A DNA stretch of 64,000 nt from Acanthamoeba sp. SK_2022b (lineage: Eukaryota > Discosea > Longamoebia > Acanthamoebidae), in contig JANDJZ010000196.1 in the NCBI GenBank assembly GCA_027943245.1, positions 1 to 64,000 of the forward strand, written 5' to 3'. Every line of letters begins with the position of its first letter. Within the stretch, counting starts at the first letter, position 1. The position numbers and the translations under genes were made by a program. Under the pieces are notes generated by a model. It saw only the letters and a program-made list of their open reading frames with translations. It had not been told where the DNA came from and did no database searches. Of the stretch, positions 43,143 to 53,396 are shown in pieces.

Positions 43143-44929
43143 CAGCAGAGAAGGCAGCAACGGTTGAGAAAATACAGATTGACTCCAGCGCAGCGAAGAG
43201 GAGTACTCCTCTCGAGAGAGAGAGAGAGAGAAAGAGAACGAACCATGGACTGCTCGGTGGGCAGCACGACCGAGTGGATGAGATACAGGAAGGCGGCGTT
43301 GCCCAAAAAGAGCGGATAGGACCTGTACGGGAAATGCATGCAACGCAATCAGCGCACGTCATGGCTGATAGTGGGTGAGGCCCGCGCCCGCGTCGCGTAC
43401 GTGATCTGGACCGCAGGGTAGTCGTCGAATGACTTGGCCTCGTGGTACATGCCGATATCGATCCAAGTGGCCACCAGCGAAAACAAGAGCGCACAAATGC
43501 CTTTGGAGAATAAAACGCGCGTGTGAGCGAACGAAGTATTTTTTTTTTTTTGTTTATTGTTTAATTTAAAAAAAATTAATTTAATTTATCGATTTTAGGT
43601 TTTTGTTTTCTTAAAAGAAAAATATTACATGTGGTGCAAGAGAATCTCGTACCTAGGATCGATGTGGGTGCGAGGACCTTGTAGCTTCGCAGCCACGACA
43701 ACATGATGACCGGCGGAATCACAAACAGCGTACACACGGCGCTGAAGAAAGAGGGGACAGTCAGCGCACGCGCACACACACGTGAGCCAAGACTAGGCTA
43801 AAGCACAGGGGGCGCACCTGTATTCGAACACGACCGTATAGCCACTGAGAAGCTTCTGGATGGATGAGCCGATGAAGATCAGATAGCTTCCGCAAGCTGC
43901 ACGACACGTCAGACTCGTAAGCAACCAGCGGAGCCCACAGAGAGAGAGAGAGAGAGATATCTGTACCTCCGATCGTGGAGGCAATGATGCCCGTCCACGC
44001 CAAGATGACTCCCGTCTTGCCAAACGCCTCACGACCTGGCTCGCGGTTGGTGAGAGTTATCAGTTTAAAAATAGTATGATAAAAAAATAATAATAATAAT
44101 AAACAAAATGAAATGAAATGAAATAACAAAACACGGGAGCATGGTGCGTGTCCTACCGATGTCGGGGTAGGTGGGATAAGACGTGGAGGCGAGGTGGCCG
44201 CACTTGGCCAGAACGACCAGCGTGAACTGAGAGATGAGGCCCAGGAACACCAGTCCCACCGAACCGCCAATCAGCCCTGTGCACGCGCGCGTGTGCGTGT
44301 GTTAGGACATGAGCGCGCAGAGGGACCCGGGGAAAAGATTCAGGACGCGTTTTACCTCCCTGCTTGACGGCCCAGGGGAGCTCAAAGGAGGCCGCTCCGA
44401 TGAAGCACTTGGTGATGTTGAAGAACGTCCTCAGCGAGCTGCGCGCGTAGACCACGTGAAGATGAAGGTGGTAAGGGAAAAAATGAAGAAACGGGAGGTT
44501 GTATTTGGAGAGGGGACGAGTGGACGTGCCTGGCTTGCACGTGAGCCTTGGGGTCGATGGGTTCGAACGGCTCGAGGGAGGTCGCGGCGTCATCGCTCGC
44601 GCTGTAGTGCGAACTGAGGGTCCGGGCCTCGTGGTTTATCGACGCATAGTCGGACACTGCGGACGGCGCAAACAAAGAAAACAAGATAAAGAATTTTAAA
44701 AAAGAAAAGAATAATAAAAATCAAACAAATAAAACATCAAACAGCTTTAAAACATAAAAATATATCTTTTATAAATTAAAAAGGAGAAATAGAAAGAGAA
44801 GTTTCTGCGCGATGAAAAAGAATGCGCCAAAAACGAAAACGATGAAGAGTAAGTGGAGGGGGGGGTACCTTTGATGGTATGTCGTTGGTTGATGCCCACT
44901 ACGTCTGTGCTCCCAAATCGGCTATCCAT
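42067..44929 (-). CDS. AAAP-family amino acid transporter (SLC36/Avt3-like)
   Basis: About thirteen exons. A polar N-terminus (MDSRFGSTDVVGINQ) is followed by the family signature in TM1, SLRTFFNITKCFIGAASFEL, then PWAVKQGG. Further membrane segments are GLVFLGLISQFTLVVLAKCG, GVILAWTGIIASTIG, SYLIFIGSSIQKLL, AVCTLFVIPPVIMLSWL, ICALLFSLVATWIDIG, LFLGNAAFLYLIHSVVLPTE, SIILVTMLNVAFAVTAYLYY, FLSLDLLFTAALFLFP, LLRFIMVMVTAAVALAIPFF and IELVLCCLVFLFGVAMLVLG, giving about eleven. The family exports or imports neutral amino acids, often across lysosomal or vacuolar membranes with protons. It ends YTSGTLLDE. Several introns are very AT-rich or carry CA/TG tracts. Confidence 0.88.
42423..42499. repeat. 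(TG)n microsatellite in a transporter intron
   Basis: TG tract with one TTG break; CA in the gene's sense strand. Confidence 0.95.
43064..43141. repeat. (CA)n microsatellite in a transporter intron
   Basis: Uninterrupted CA tract of about 78 bp; TG in the gene's sense strand. Confidence 0.95.
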
Positions 44930-45398
44930 CTCTTACGGAAGTATTGCAAACGTTTCGTCCGTACTAACCAACTTTGCCAAAGAATGAAAATGCTCTATCG
45001 CTATGTATCTCCTTACGGCAGCTGCAGTTGGGGGCAGAGCAAGGGCACACGGTCAGACACCCTTACCGTGCGTGCGTTCGGTGTGCGCTGGTGTGTGCGT
45101 TGCGTCGCCTGCCCGGAGGGTCCCGGTAAGTGGGGCGGAGTAAAGTCCGGCGAAGAGGAGCCACCGTTATGACGAATCGCAACACGACAGGGCGCCGGCG
45201 TAGTTGGTCCCTCTGCACCGTGGCGTCGTGCATGATGGCATGAACACGTTGGTCGCCTCCCCGTGCTCCCCGACGTGACGTGGACAAGTTGCTGTGCCTT
45301 CTTTCTTTTTTCCTGAAGCACGCCCGAAGCACACCAAACGAATTCGAAGAAGATGAAGAGAAGACTTGGTTGAGTTGAAGTGAGTTCATCCACTGCAC
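44930..45398. promoter_or_regulatory. Divergent intergenic region between transporter and LRR gene
   Basis: 469 bp between two start codons transcribed apart. No coding frame with recognisable content was seen, and no clear promoter motif. It presumably holds both promoters. Confidence 0.35.
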
Positions 45399-46868
45399 AT
45401 GGCCTCTCGTCCGTTGGGGCTCCGTCTGGGCCCGTGTGCCCACTGCCGCGCGCTCAAGCACGTTACGGCCCAGGGCCTCTGTCACGAATGCGTCCTCCAC
45501 TTCACCCACCTTCGACGCCGCCAGCGCGACCAAGAGAAGCTGCTCACCTTGGGCCTGGAAGATGGCCCAGCGCACTGGCCGGTCGGGCAAGATGCCGTGG
45601 CCACAACGACCTCCTCGACGGCTCCCCCGCTGTTTATCCTCTGCGTGGCCTACCTCAGCAACAACGCGGACCTGATCGAACCAGAGGCCATCTACTACTT
45701 GCCGAGCGAGGTTCGCTACTTTCTCTTCCTGCTCGAGCTCAGCAACAAGCATCAATTCTCGCATTCTGCGAAATTGGGTAGCGGTGGCGCATCATCTTCA
45801 ACGGCTCCTCGCCTGCGCCTGGCCAAGCGATTCCTCTGCCCCAGCAACAACAACCCCCCTTGCTTTGCATCGTCTCCCTTTATGTCCTCGTTCCAAGCGT
45901 TTGACTTTTGCGCTCTCAAGAGCCTGACCTGTCTCAGCCCTCTCCAAATCGAGAACGTGTTCGACTACTTGACCTCGTTCGGGCGTCCCTCCGTCGAGGG
46001 CCTTCGCATCCTCTCGCTCAAGGGCCTCCCCTTCATCACCGACGCGGCCTTGAAGACCGTCGCCCGCTTGCGGCAGCTGCGCGTTCTCGACCTCTCCTTC
46101 TGCGACGCCATCACCGACGACGGCGTCGCGGCCCTCCTGCCTCGCCTCCAGCAGGCCGCCCAGACGCGCGACAGCTGGGAGGAGCTCGCCAGCGCCGACG
46201 GCTCCGGCTCCGGCTCCGGCGATGGCCACGACGGCGGCGGGCGAGACGAACACGAAGAGGACCACTCCGATGGGTCGACGTCTGCCCTGCTCAGCGGCCT
46301 CCTTCTCCTGCGACGTCTGGGCATCTACGGGTGCAGCCAGCTGACGCGCGCCAGCCTGAAGGCGCTGCGGCTGGCCTTTGCCGGCCGGGCCGCGCTGACG
46401 GTCTACACGTCGATGCTCCTCGTGCGCGGCCTCGACGACGACGACGACGCCCCGCTGTGGGACGGCGCTGGCCACGAATGGCAGGCCAGCGCCGCCGAAG
46501 CCACCGCGGCGGAGACGCCACGGCAAGCAGGCGGGAGGGAGGAGTGGGAGGAGGAGGAGGAGGGGGAGGCGTCGCGGGTGGTGACGTTCGTCAACGACAC
46601 GCTCCAGTGGAACGTGTTCGAAGAGGACGCCGTCTACGCGCTCCACGGCTACCAGATCGAGGAGATCGCCGAGCTTCGGGGCCGCTACTACGCGCCCGGC
46701 CCTCGTCGCCCACAGCAGGAAGGCCACGCCACCATCGGCGGCGGCGGCGCGCGGAGGAGCGCCCGGCCGGCCCTGACCGTTCCCTACGAGGAGCGCTACC
46801 ACGTCGCCCTCACCACCAAGGGGCGCCGGAAGGGCGCCACCCTGGCCAGCGACACACTCTGGTCTTGA
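45399..46868 (+). CDS. Intronless leucine-rich-repeat protein with N-terminal Cys motif
   Basis: 489 codons without introns, unlike nearly all its neighbours. An N-terminal CAHCRALKHVTAQGLCHEC could bind zinc. Middle repeats have the cysteine-containing LRR pattern of F-box/AMN1-type proteins: GLRILSLKGLPFITDAALKT, LRVLDLSFCDAITDDGVAAL, LRRLGIYGCSQLTRASLKAL. An insert of Ser/Gly/Asp-rich residues separates repeats two and three. A polyacidic stretch precedes the C-terminal FVNDTLQWNVFEEDAVYALH. No F-box was found, so it may be a substrate- or partner-binding scaffold. Absence of introns suggests origin by retroposition or intron loss. Confidence 0.75.
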   Translation: MASRPLGLRLGPCAHCRALKHVTAQGLCHECVLHFTHLRRRQRDQEKLLTLGLEDGPAHWPVGQDAVATTTSSTAPPLFILCVAYLSNNADLIEPEAIYYLPSEVRYFLFLLELSNKHQFSHSAKLGSGGASSSTAPRLRLAKRFLCPSNNNPPCFASSPFMSSFQAFDFCALKSLTCLSPLQIENVFDYLTSFGRPSVEGLRILSLKGLPFITDAALKTVARLRQLRVLDLSFCDAITDDGVAALLPRLQQAAQTRDSWEELASADGSGSGSGDGHDGGGRDEHEEDHSDGSTSALLSGLLLLRRLGIYGCSQLTRASLKALRLAFAGRAALTVYTSMLLVRGLDDDDDAPLWDGAGHEWQASAAEATAAETPRQAGGREEWEEEEEGEASRVVTFVNDTLQWNVFEEDAVYALHGYQIEEIAELRGRYYAPGPRRPQQEGHATIGGGGARRSARPALTVPYEERYHVALTTKGRRKGATLASDTLWS

Positions 46869-47031
46869 CCACACCACATCCAAGTGGTTTCCTGTACATA
46901 CATACATATGTGAGCCTGGTGGTGGTTGTTGTCTTCGTATTCCCATCATGGCAGTCTTTAAAGAAGAGAGCCCGAGAAGTGGTTTTCCTGTACAAGCGCA
47001 TGTCTTTTTATGTCGTCTTCAACATGTTGTT

Positions 47032-47701
47032 TTAAACAGAGAGGTCGATGTCGTCGTCGGCCATGCCAGCGATGATGCCCGCCAGGAAGGAGAACGAAGT
47101 CGACGTGGCCGGGGTGGCGGTGGCCACCACCACCGGCGGCTGCGGCTGACGCGCCTCCTCCAGAGCCGCTCCTCCCACTCCGTCGCCAGTGGGGATCGCG
47201 GCAGCGGGCACCGGCGGCGAAGGCACAGGAGAAGGGGAGCCTCGGGGCAGAGGCGACTTCAGCAAAGAGGGAACAGCTGATGGCGCAGGTGGCGCTGATG
47301 AGGTCTTTGTAGTAGCAGATGAGGAGGAGGTCGAGGGCTCGCGGTCCGCCTGCCTTGGCTTCTTCGAAGGCCGCGCGCGGAACTCGCTCTGCAGCTCCTC
47401 GTAGCGGTGCGTGAGCCGCTCCGCGTCGGCAGGCTTGGGGGCCTCCTGCTGCTCCTGTTCGCGCCGTTGCCAGTTGGCCAACGTCGTCTTCTTGCTGTCG
47501 ACACAAAATCAACACGCGTGTTCGTGTGGGGGCAGGGGAAGAGAGGGGGGGGGGCGCGTGCCGCTTGAAGACGGCGTCGAGCACGTCGTCGCCGCTGGGG
47601 TCGACGGGCGGTGCGGGGCGGTTGATGGCCACGGGAAACTCGCGGAGGATGAGCCTCCCCTCCTCGCCCTCCCAATTGATGGCCCGCTCGTCCACGACTC
47701 G

Positions 47702-47757
<56 letters not shown>

Positions 47758-50700
47758 AGAAAGCCGCGCCCGTACAAAAGCCCAGTACTCCTGTAGATTG
47801 TTCTGCAGCGGAGTGCCGGTGAGAAGCACGCGCCTACACGTGTTCATGCGCTCCAGGCACTGCGCAGCCAACGTCTGCACGCACGCACGCACGCACACGG
47901 TCTGATGTTAAGCAACATGTCCGGTCTTTCATGATGAAATAAGTTTCAACAACGCGCATATTAAATGAACATTATCACGAATTCATGTGTTTACAGGGCA
48001 GAAATAAGATATTTCTGATATAAAAAGGTAATACAATAAAATAAAATCAGACGCACCTCGGTGTTCTTGATGCTGGTGCCTTCGTCGACGATTACAAGGT
48101 CGGGCTGTAGCAGTCCAAAGAAGAGCACGCCAGACGGGTCTGTGCGCGGGTGATTTTTAGTTAGGCGGGCGACCCACCGACGATGTCGTTGTCGATGTGA
48201 AGGTGGCGGGACCGGGGGAGCGTACCTGCTTCGGGCAGGGTGAGGCGCTGCAGGAGGTGGCCGCTGATCAGCAGCACCCCGCCCTCCTTCCTGTGCCACT
48301 TGCGGATGTCTCGTGCCCTGCTGTCGAAATCACTGTTTTCTGAAGACGAGGCACACGAACGCGAGTCGGCCATGGTGCGTCGATCGACGAACGTGTGTGT
48401 GCGTGTACGTGCGTGCATGCGTGTGTGGTGGTGTCGTATGGCGCACCTGCAGTGATGAAGCGGAGCGGGTAGGGCCGCTCAGGGACCCACTTGGCGAACT
48501 CGTCCTCCCAAGTGGTGGAGATCTGCCTGCTGACTACGATCAACACTCGACGCCACTTCCTGCCTTGCAGCTCCATCTCGTAGTTCATTTTGCTATTGTT
48601 CTGTACGCCATCACGCTTTGTTAAGGAGTTTTTCATTGATTTATTGATATTTTTTTTTAAAATATAATTATGTCTATTTATTTATTGTTGATTTGTTTAT
48701 TTTGTTACTTGGTTGTGTGAAAGGAAAGAAGGAGAGACGTACGAGGTTGGCGCATAGGAAGGTGTGCACGACGACGATGACCTGAAATGTCTTGCCGAGG
48801 CCCTGCTCGTGCGCGAGGATGCACCCAAGACCGTTCGCGTTGTAGCAGATGTTGCTCCAAATGAAACGCACACCTTCGATCTGCCAAAAAATAAAATAAA
48901 ATAAATAAAATAAAATAAAATAAAAATGAAGTAAATATTTTGTTAAATAAAAAGCAACAAAAACCAACGCACCTGATGAGGTTTCATGAGCTTGGCGAGC
49001 CTGTCTTCGATGAAGATTGGTTTATGCTTGGGATTGTTCGTGTTAATACGAATCTGCAGCGACATCAGCGTTAAGAGCATAGTTCATGAGCCATGCACGC
49101 ACGCACGCAACACTTCGCTCAAGGTGTCAGCACCTCGCTGGGTGTCGCGGTCTCCTTCCGTTGCTTTCGTTCTTCCGTTCTGTCACAATCAAAAAGTGGA
49201 CATGTCACGCAGCGCAGGTGAGCAAGAGAATCACACACAACGCGTCACGCAGCGCCCACTGGCCGCGCACCTGAACGTGCGGTTTGCTTCATGGGCCCTC
49301 CTGGCGCGTGCCATCTCAAAGCTGTGTTCATCGCGCGTTTCCTTGGAGAGGTCGGCTTCCACCAGCGCGAATCGCGAGTCGTCCTCGGCCTCGAGCAACG
49401 CGCCCAGCCTCGCGTCCTCCTCTTCAACTCGTCGCCATTCGTCCTCCTCATCTTCCCCTTGGCCCTCCTCCTCCTCCTGGTTCTCCTCCTTCTCCTTCAT
49501 GATCTCGTCCAGGCCGCCTGCTTCGCGCTTGACAACCCTCACCTCTTCGACGAAGCAGTCCAGATCGAGGTCGAGGTCGAGGCCGAGGTTGGAGTCGCCG
49601 TTGGTCTTGTCGTCGCCCACGCTGGCGCCGTCATCGTCCGAGAGAACGATGACGATGTCGTCCTTGGGCCTCGGTTGGTCGCTGATCACCATCGTCACCT
49701 CGTCATCCTCGTCGTCAAAGAGCGGCGCGTCGTCGTCATCATCGTCAAAGAGAGGTGCGTCGTCGTCGTCGTCAGCTTTGCTGTTCTCTTTCGAGTCGCG
49801 CTCGTCATCGGAGAACAAAAACGCATTGTCGTCATCGTCATCTTTGGCGTCGCCCTCGTCTTCGTCCCCGATCAGAGAGAACACGACCACCTCCTCCTCC
49901 ACCTTCTTCTCCGCGTCGGCATCGGCAAGTGTCCTCTCATCGCCGTTGACGATCGGGGCCTCCGCTTCCTCTTCTTTATCGACTTGGCTTTCGTCTTCGT
50001 TTTTTCGTTTTCTCTTTTTGTCCTTTTTCTTTTTCTTCGTTTTTTTCTCGTTGCGTGGCTTGTGCTGTGCCTTCATGGCGCGGCGCTCGGCCCGCAGCTC
50101 GTCGGCGATTTCGCTGTCGTCGATGAAGCTCCGGTCCCTCTGTTGCTCCTCCCTTTCCCTTTCCATCGCCGCGATTTGCTCCTGCGTCTGCACCGATCCA
50201 TTCATTGGCTGCGTGCCATTCCAATGAAACACATGCATCGATCGAACGCGGGGCATACCATCAACTGTGGCACAATGCGTCGCGTTGGCTTCTTCTTCAT
50301 CGGCGCAGGCGCCTGCGTGGATCATCGAGCAGGCTCAGCGCGAGCGACACCTACGCGGTGCGCGCACGTTGGAGGTGGTCATGGGGGCGTACCTCGGGCA
50401 GTTGGGCCAGCTCGAGGATGAACCTGGCCTCGCAGATGTTGTTGATGTGCGGTTCGAGCGCGCTGAGCAGGTGCTTGACGCTGCCGCTCGTCGTCCCACA
50501 CTCGGCAATCAAGCGATCCTTTCTCTGTGGCGCGGTGGGCACAGCACTCCAAGCGTCAGCCACTTCGTGCGTGCAGCGCGATGATAGAGCGCGTGCGCTC
50601 GGTCTACCTGCTGATACTCGTGCAGCTCGGCTCGTTTGCGCTGCAGGTAGAGCGCTCCCTCGGGGCCATTCGCGCGCTTCCACAGCTTCCGCTGATTCAA

Positions 50701-51789
50701 CTTGGGCAGTCTGTATGGCCGTGCGTTGGTGCGCTCAGCGAGACCGCCGCGTGCCCCCCACAACCAAACAACGGGGGGGGGTAGTACTGCGTGTCTCTCC
50801 ATCGCTGCTCGGCCTTCTTGGTGTGCTCCTCGATGTCGCTCTGGTGTCTCTGTTCGGCGTTGCTTAGTCCCTCCTCCATCTTGTCTTCGCCACCTGCATC
50901 TTCGTGATCATCATCTTCTTCCGAGGTGTAGTCGTCCACTTGGTGGCCGTACGCCTGGACAGCGCCGGGATGAGATGCAATTGGCGGCCACCATCAACGC
51001 CCACTTCAGGACCTCGCGCGGAGGTACCGGATAGAAGTCCACGACGCCTTCCTCATACAACTCTGCTCCCTCGGCCTCTGCGTCTTGATTGACGCTGCTG
51101 TCCTGCTCTTCATGTCTGATCACTCGCCATTGCTGCGTGTGGTGTATGTTTTGTGTATGTTGTGTATGTTGTGTATGTGTATGGTGTTGTGAGGCATGAG
51201 TAAGAGGAAAAGAGTGAAGAAATGGAAGCGAGGTGCCTCGTTGTCATCGGCCTCGTCGGGCTGCTCTGCCATCTGGTGCTGACGTTGGAGTTGCAGAATG
51301 TAGGCGGTGCGTCGAGGGACGTTGAGCATTCGCCTCCTCATTTCTTTCTGCGCTTATCGAGGCCAACGGGATTGGGGTGAGCAGCCACCTCTGCATGCAC
51401 AAGCCATGCGTGACTTGATAGGAGAGCACCTGCAAGAGGTGAACGACACGAGGGTCGTAGCTGACCCGGACCTCCTTCAGCTGCGGCCCTGCGCTCAAAA
51501 GAAAGCAAATGTGATCAAAGAAGTTTGCAGAAGATGAGGAAGAAGACGACGTACGCCAGAAGTAGAACGGCTCATGGTCACTTTCGCTATTGTCGTCTTC
51601 TGCAAACAAGTCGTCCTCCTCGCCGAGCTCATCTTCATCTTCGGGCGTTGCGTGATTTTCTGGTGTTCGAGATCGCTCGATTTGTGCTGCACCAGCCGTT
51701 GGCACGAGGCACTCTTGTTCTACACTCTCACTAACATCCTCCTCACCGTCAGAGAGTACAAGCCAGTCGTCCTCCCCACCCTCTTGCAT
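47032..51789 (-). CDS. ATRX/RAD54-like SNF2-family protein, second helicase lobe not found
   Basis: The start at 51789 gives MQEGGEDDWLVLSDGEEDV. A long acidic and Lys-rich N-terminal half (49.2-51.8 kb) includes IVIVLSDDD, a possible SUMO-interacting motif. The ATPase lobe reads GLGCILAHEQGLGKTFQVIV (motif I), VLIVVSRQISTTWEDEFAKW (Ia), GVLLISGHLLQRL, LVIVDEGTSIKNTE (II, DEGT) and RRVLLTGTPLQNNLQEYW (III). GCILAHxxGLGKT and DEG- are typical of the ATRX/ARIP4 subgroup. Right after this lobe comes a TG-repeat intron. RVVDERAINWEGEEGRLILR and a Ser/Pro-rich tail then end at DDDIDLSV. No HelicC domain (motifs IV-VI) is present. It may be a real loss, a partial gene or an assembly collapse. About fifteen exons; small-exon joins are approximate. 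Confidence 0.72.
47704..47756. repeat. (CA)n microsatellite in a SNF2 intron
   Basis: Located between the LTGTPLQNNLQEYW exon and the RVVDERAIN exon, where the missing helicase lobe would be expected. Confidence 0.95.
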
Positions 51790-53396
51790 CGACCAGCGAT
51801 TTCGTAATAAAAGAAAATCAGCAAATGAATTATTTATTAATTTTTTAGACCAGCACACAGCAAACGCGACGAGTTGAGGTTCTTGTGGTTCAGGCCTGGG
51901 CACTACCAACACAGGGCCAGATATACTTTCGGGCTCGCAATGAGATCCAGTCGCGTAATGCGTGTTGTGCGAGGAGGGTACGGAGTGGTACGCGTGGCCT
52001 TGCCCAGAAGCGCAGCTTTCTCGTGCCCCCCCCCCTCTGGTTGGCAAAAAGCTAAAACACGAGAACACCAGAGTGATGTAACGTGATCGCCACAGTCAAA
52101 GTGTTGGAGCAGCTTAATGAATTGTAACTGCTTTGCCCTATCCCTTGTTTTGCAACGTACGCCTCCCCTTTCCCTTGAGTGCATGCCCGCAAGTTGTGGA
52201 CTCGCGGCGTGGATGGTTTGGCCGACTAACTCCCAAGTTGGCCTTGGCCCCGCCCGCAAGACTGCTGCTTGTGACGGTGCGTACCAAGACCGGGCGAACC
52301 GAGTATTCTGATTTGCTGTGGCAACTGCGCTACTACCTCTCCTCAAGATACCTATCAGGCGGGCCGTTTGGATCCACTCGAAATAGATCTACCAACAAAC
52401 CACGGTTGAGCCTACCACGTTGCATGCCACACATCACCATCACCAAATACGCCCTTGACACCGAACGTACATCACCGGGCCTGAGGGAGCGCCCGTTCCT
52501 TTGTGCGCTCCTTGCCTCGTGTCGGTCACTTAGGGCCCGGCACGATCCTTATACGCCATAAGTGGTGCAGCCGTGGAGGAGATCACGGCCCTGTCACCCC
52601 GCTACTGGCCCAATCAGGTATTTCCGGCCACCAGTTAAGTATTTTGGAGGAATTTTCCTAAAATAGCGCTGTAGTGGAGCCACTCAGCTGCACAGTGAGC
52701 TTGATGAGGCTCTACTCCCGACCAATGGACATGCTCCTCTTGTGTTGGTTTCACCCAACACGGTTCACCGATGCCTCTTTTACCCTTATCAATTTTTGGA
52801 TTTTTTCTGCCAATTCCCTAACGGCTCCACATCAGCATCTACTACTTATTCTACGCGTGGAACCTAGCCATTCCACCCAACAAGCTTGCTACACTACATA
52901 CGTCACACGCCTAACCTTGGCCCTAGGTTCTCCCCTTGCTGCTCGCGCCGTTACACGTACATTCATTCGCTCTCTTCGCTGTTCGACGAACACCACTTCC
53001 ACCCAACGTCTTCGATAGAAACAAGGAACTGCAACTTGCCATCGTCATCTATCTCCTTGCCCAGTAAGCTAGTTCGGTCGAACGACCATCAACCTACATA
53101 AGAGCCAAAGCAGCCCGCAGACCAGTTCATACACTCCACAAGCAACCGAGAAGAGTACACCCAAAACAAACAGTCTCTACCCGATCGGGTCTCTGCGGGA
53201 GAACCCTTATATCCAGCCCGCAAACTCGACCTGTACCAGTATCTGTCCTCCATCATGTACGCGTCCTTCTTCGTTCTTTGCTTTCGTTCGTGTCTTGGCA
53301 AAGAGAGGAGGTCTCACCGCGAAACCGTATAGGGGCGGGACCAACAACGAAAACGTCAATACAAAAAACGAGAACAAAAACGACAAGACCACGGTC
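51790..53396. other. 1.6-kb intergenic region, no gene recognised
   Basis: Lies between the starts of the SNF2 gene (-) and the amine oxidase (+). Several open frames of 60-150 codons exist (for example 52133-52561 +), but none shows domain-like sequence, plausible splice structure or repeated motifs. Base composition is mixed and less GC-rich than the exons. It may hold a non-coding RNA or fast-evolving small gene; nothing supports either. Confidence 0.4.

Noticed and set aside
44560..44590. GGTTCGAA-like box suggesting a tRNA T-loop
   Set aside because: It lies in a transporter exon and no cloverleaf can be formed around it.
52133..52561. 143-codon plus-strand frame in the 51.8-53.4 kb gap
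   Set aside because: No domain, no splice support, composition like non-coding DNA, and it begins without good context.
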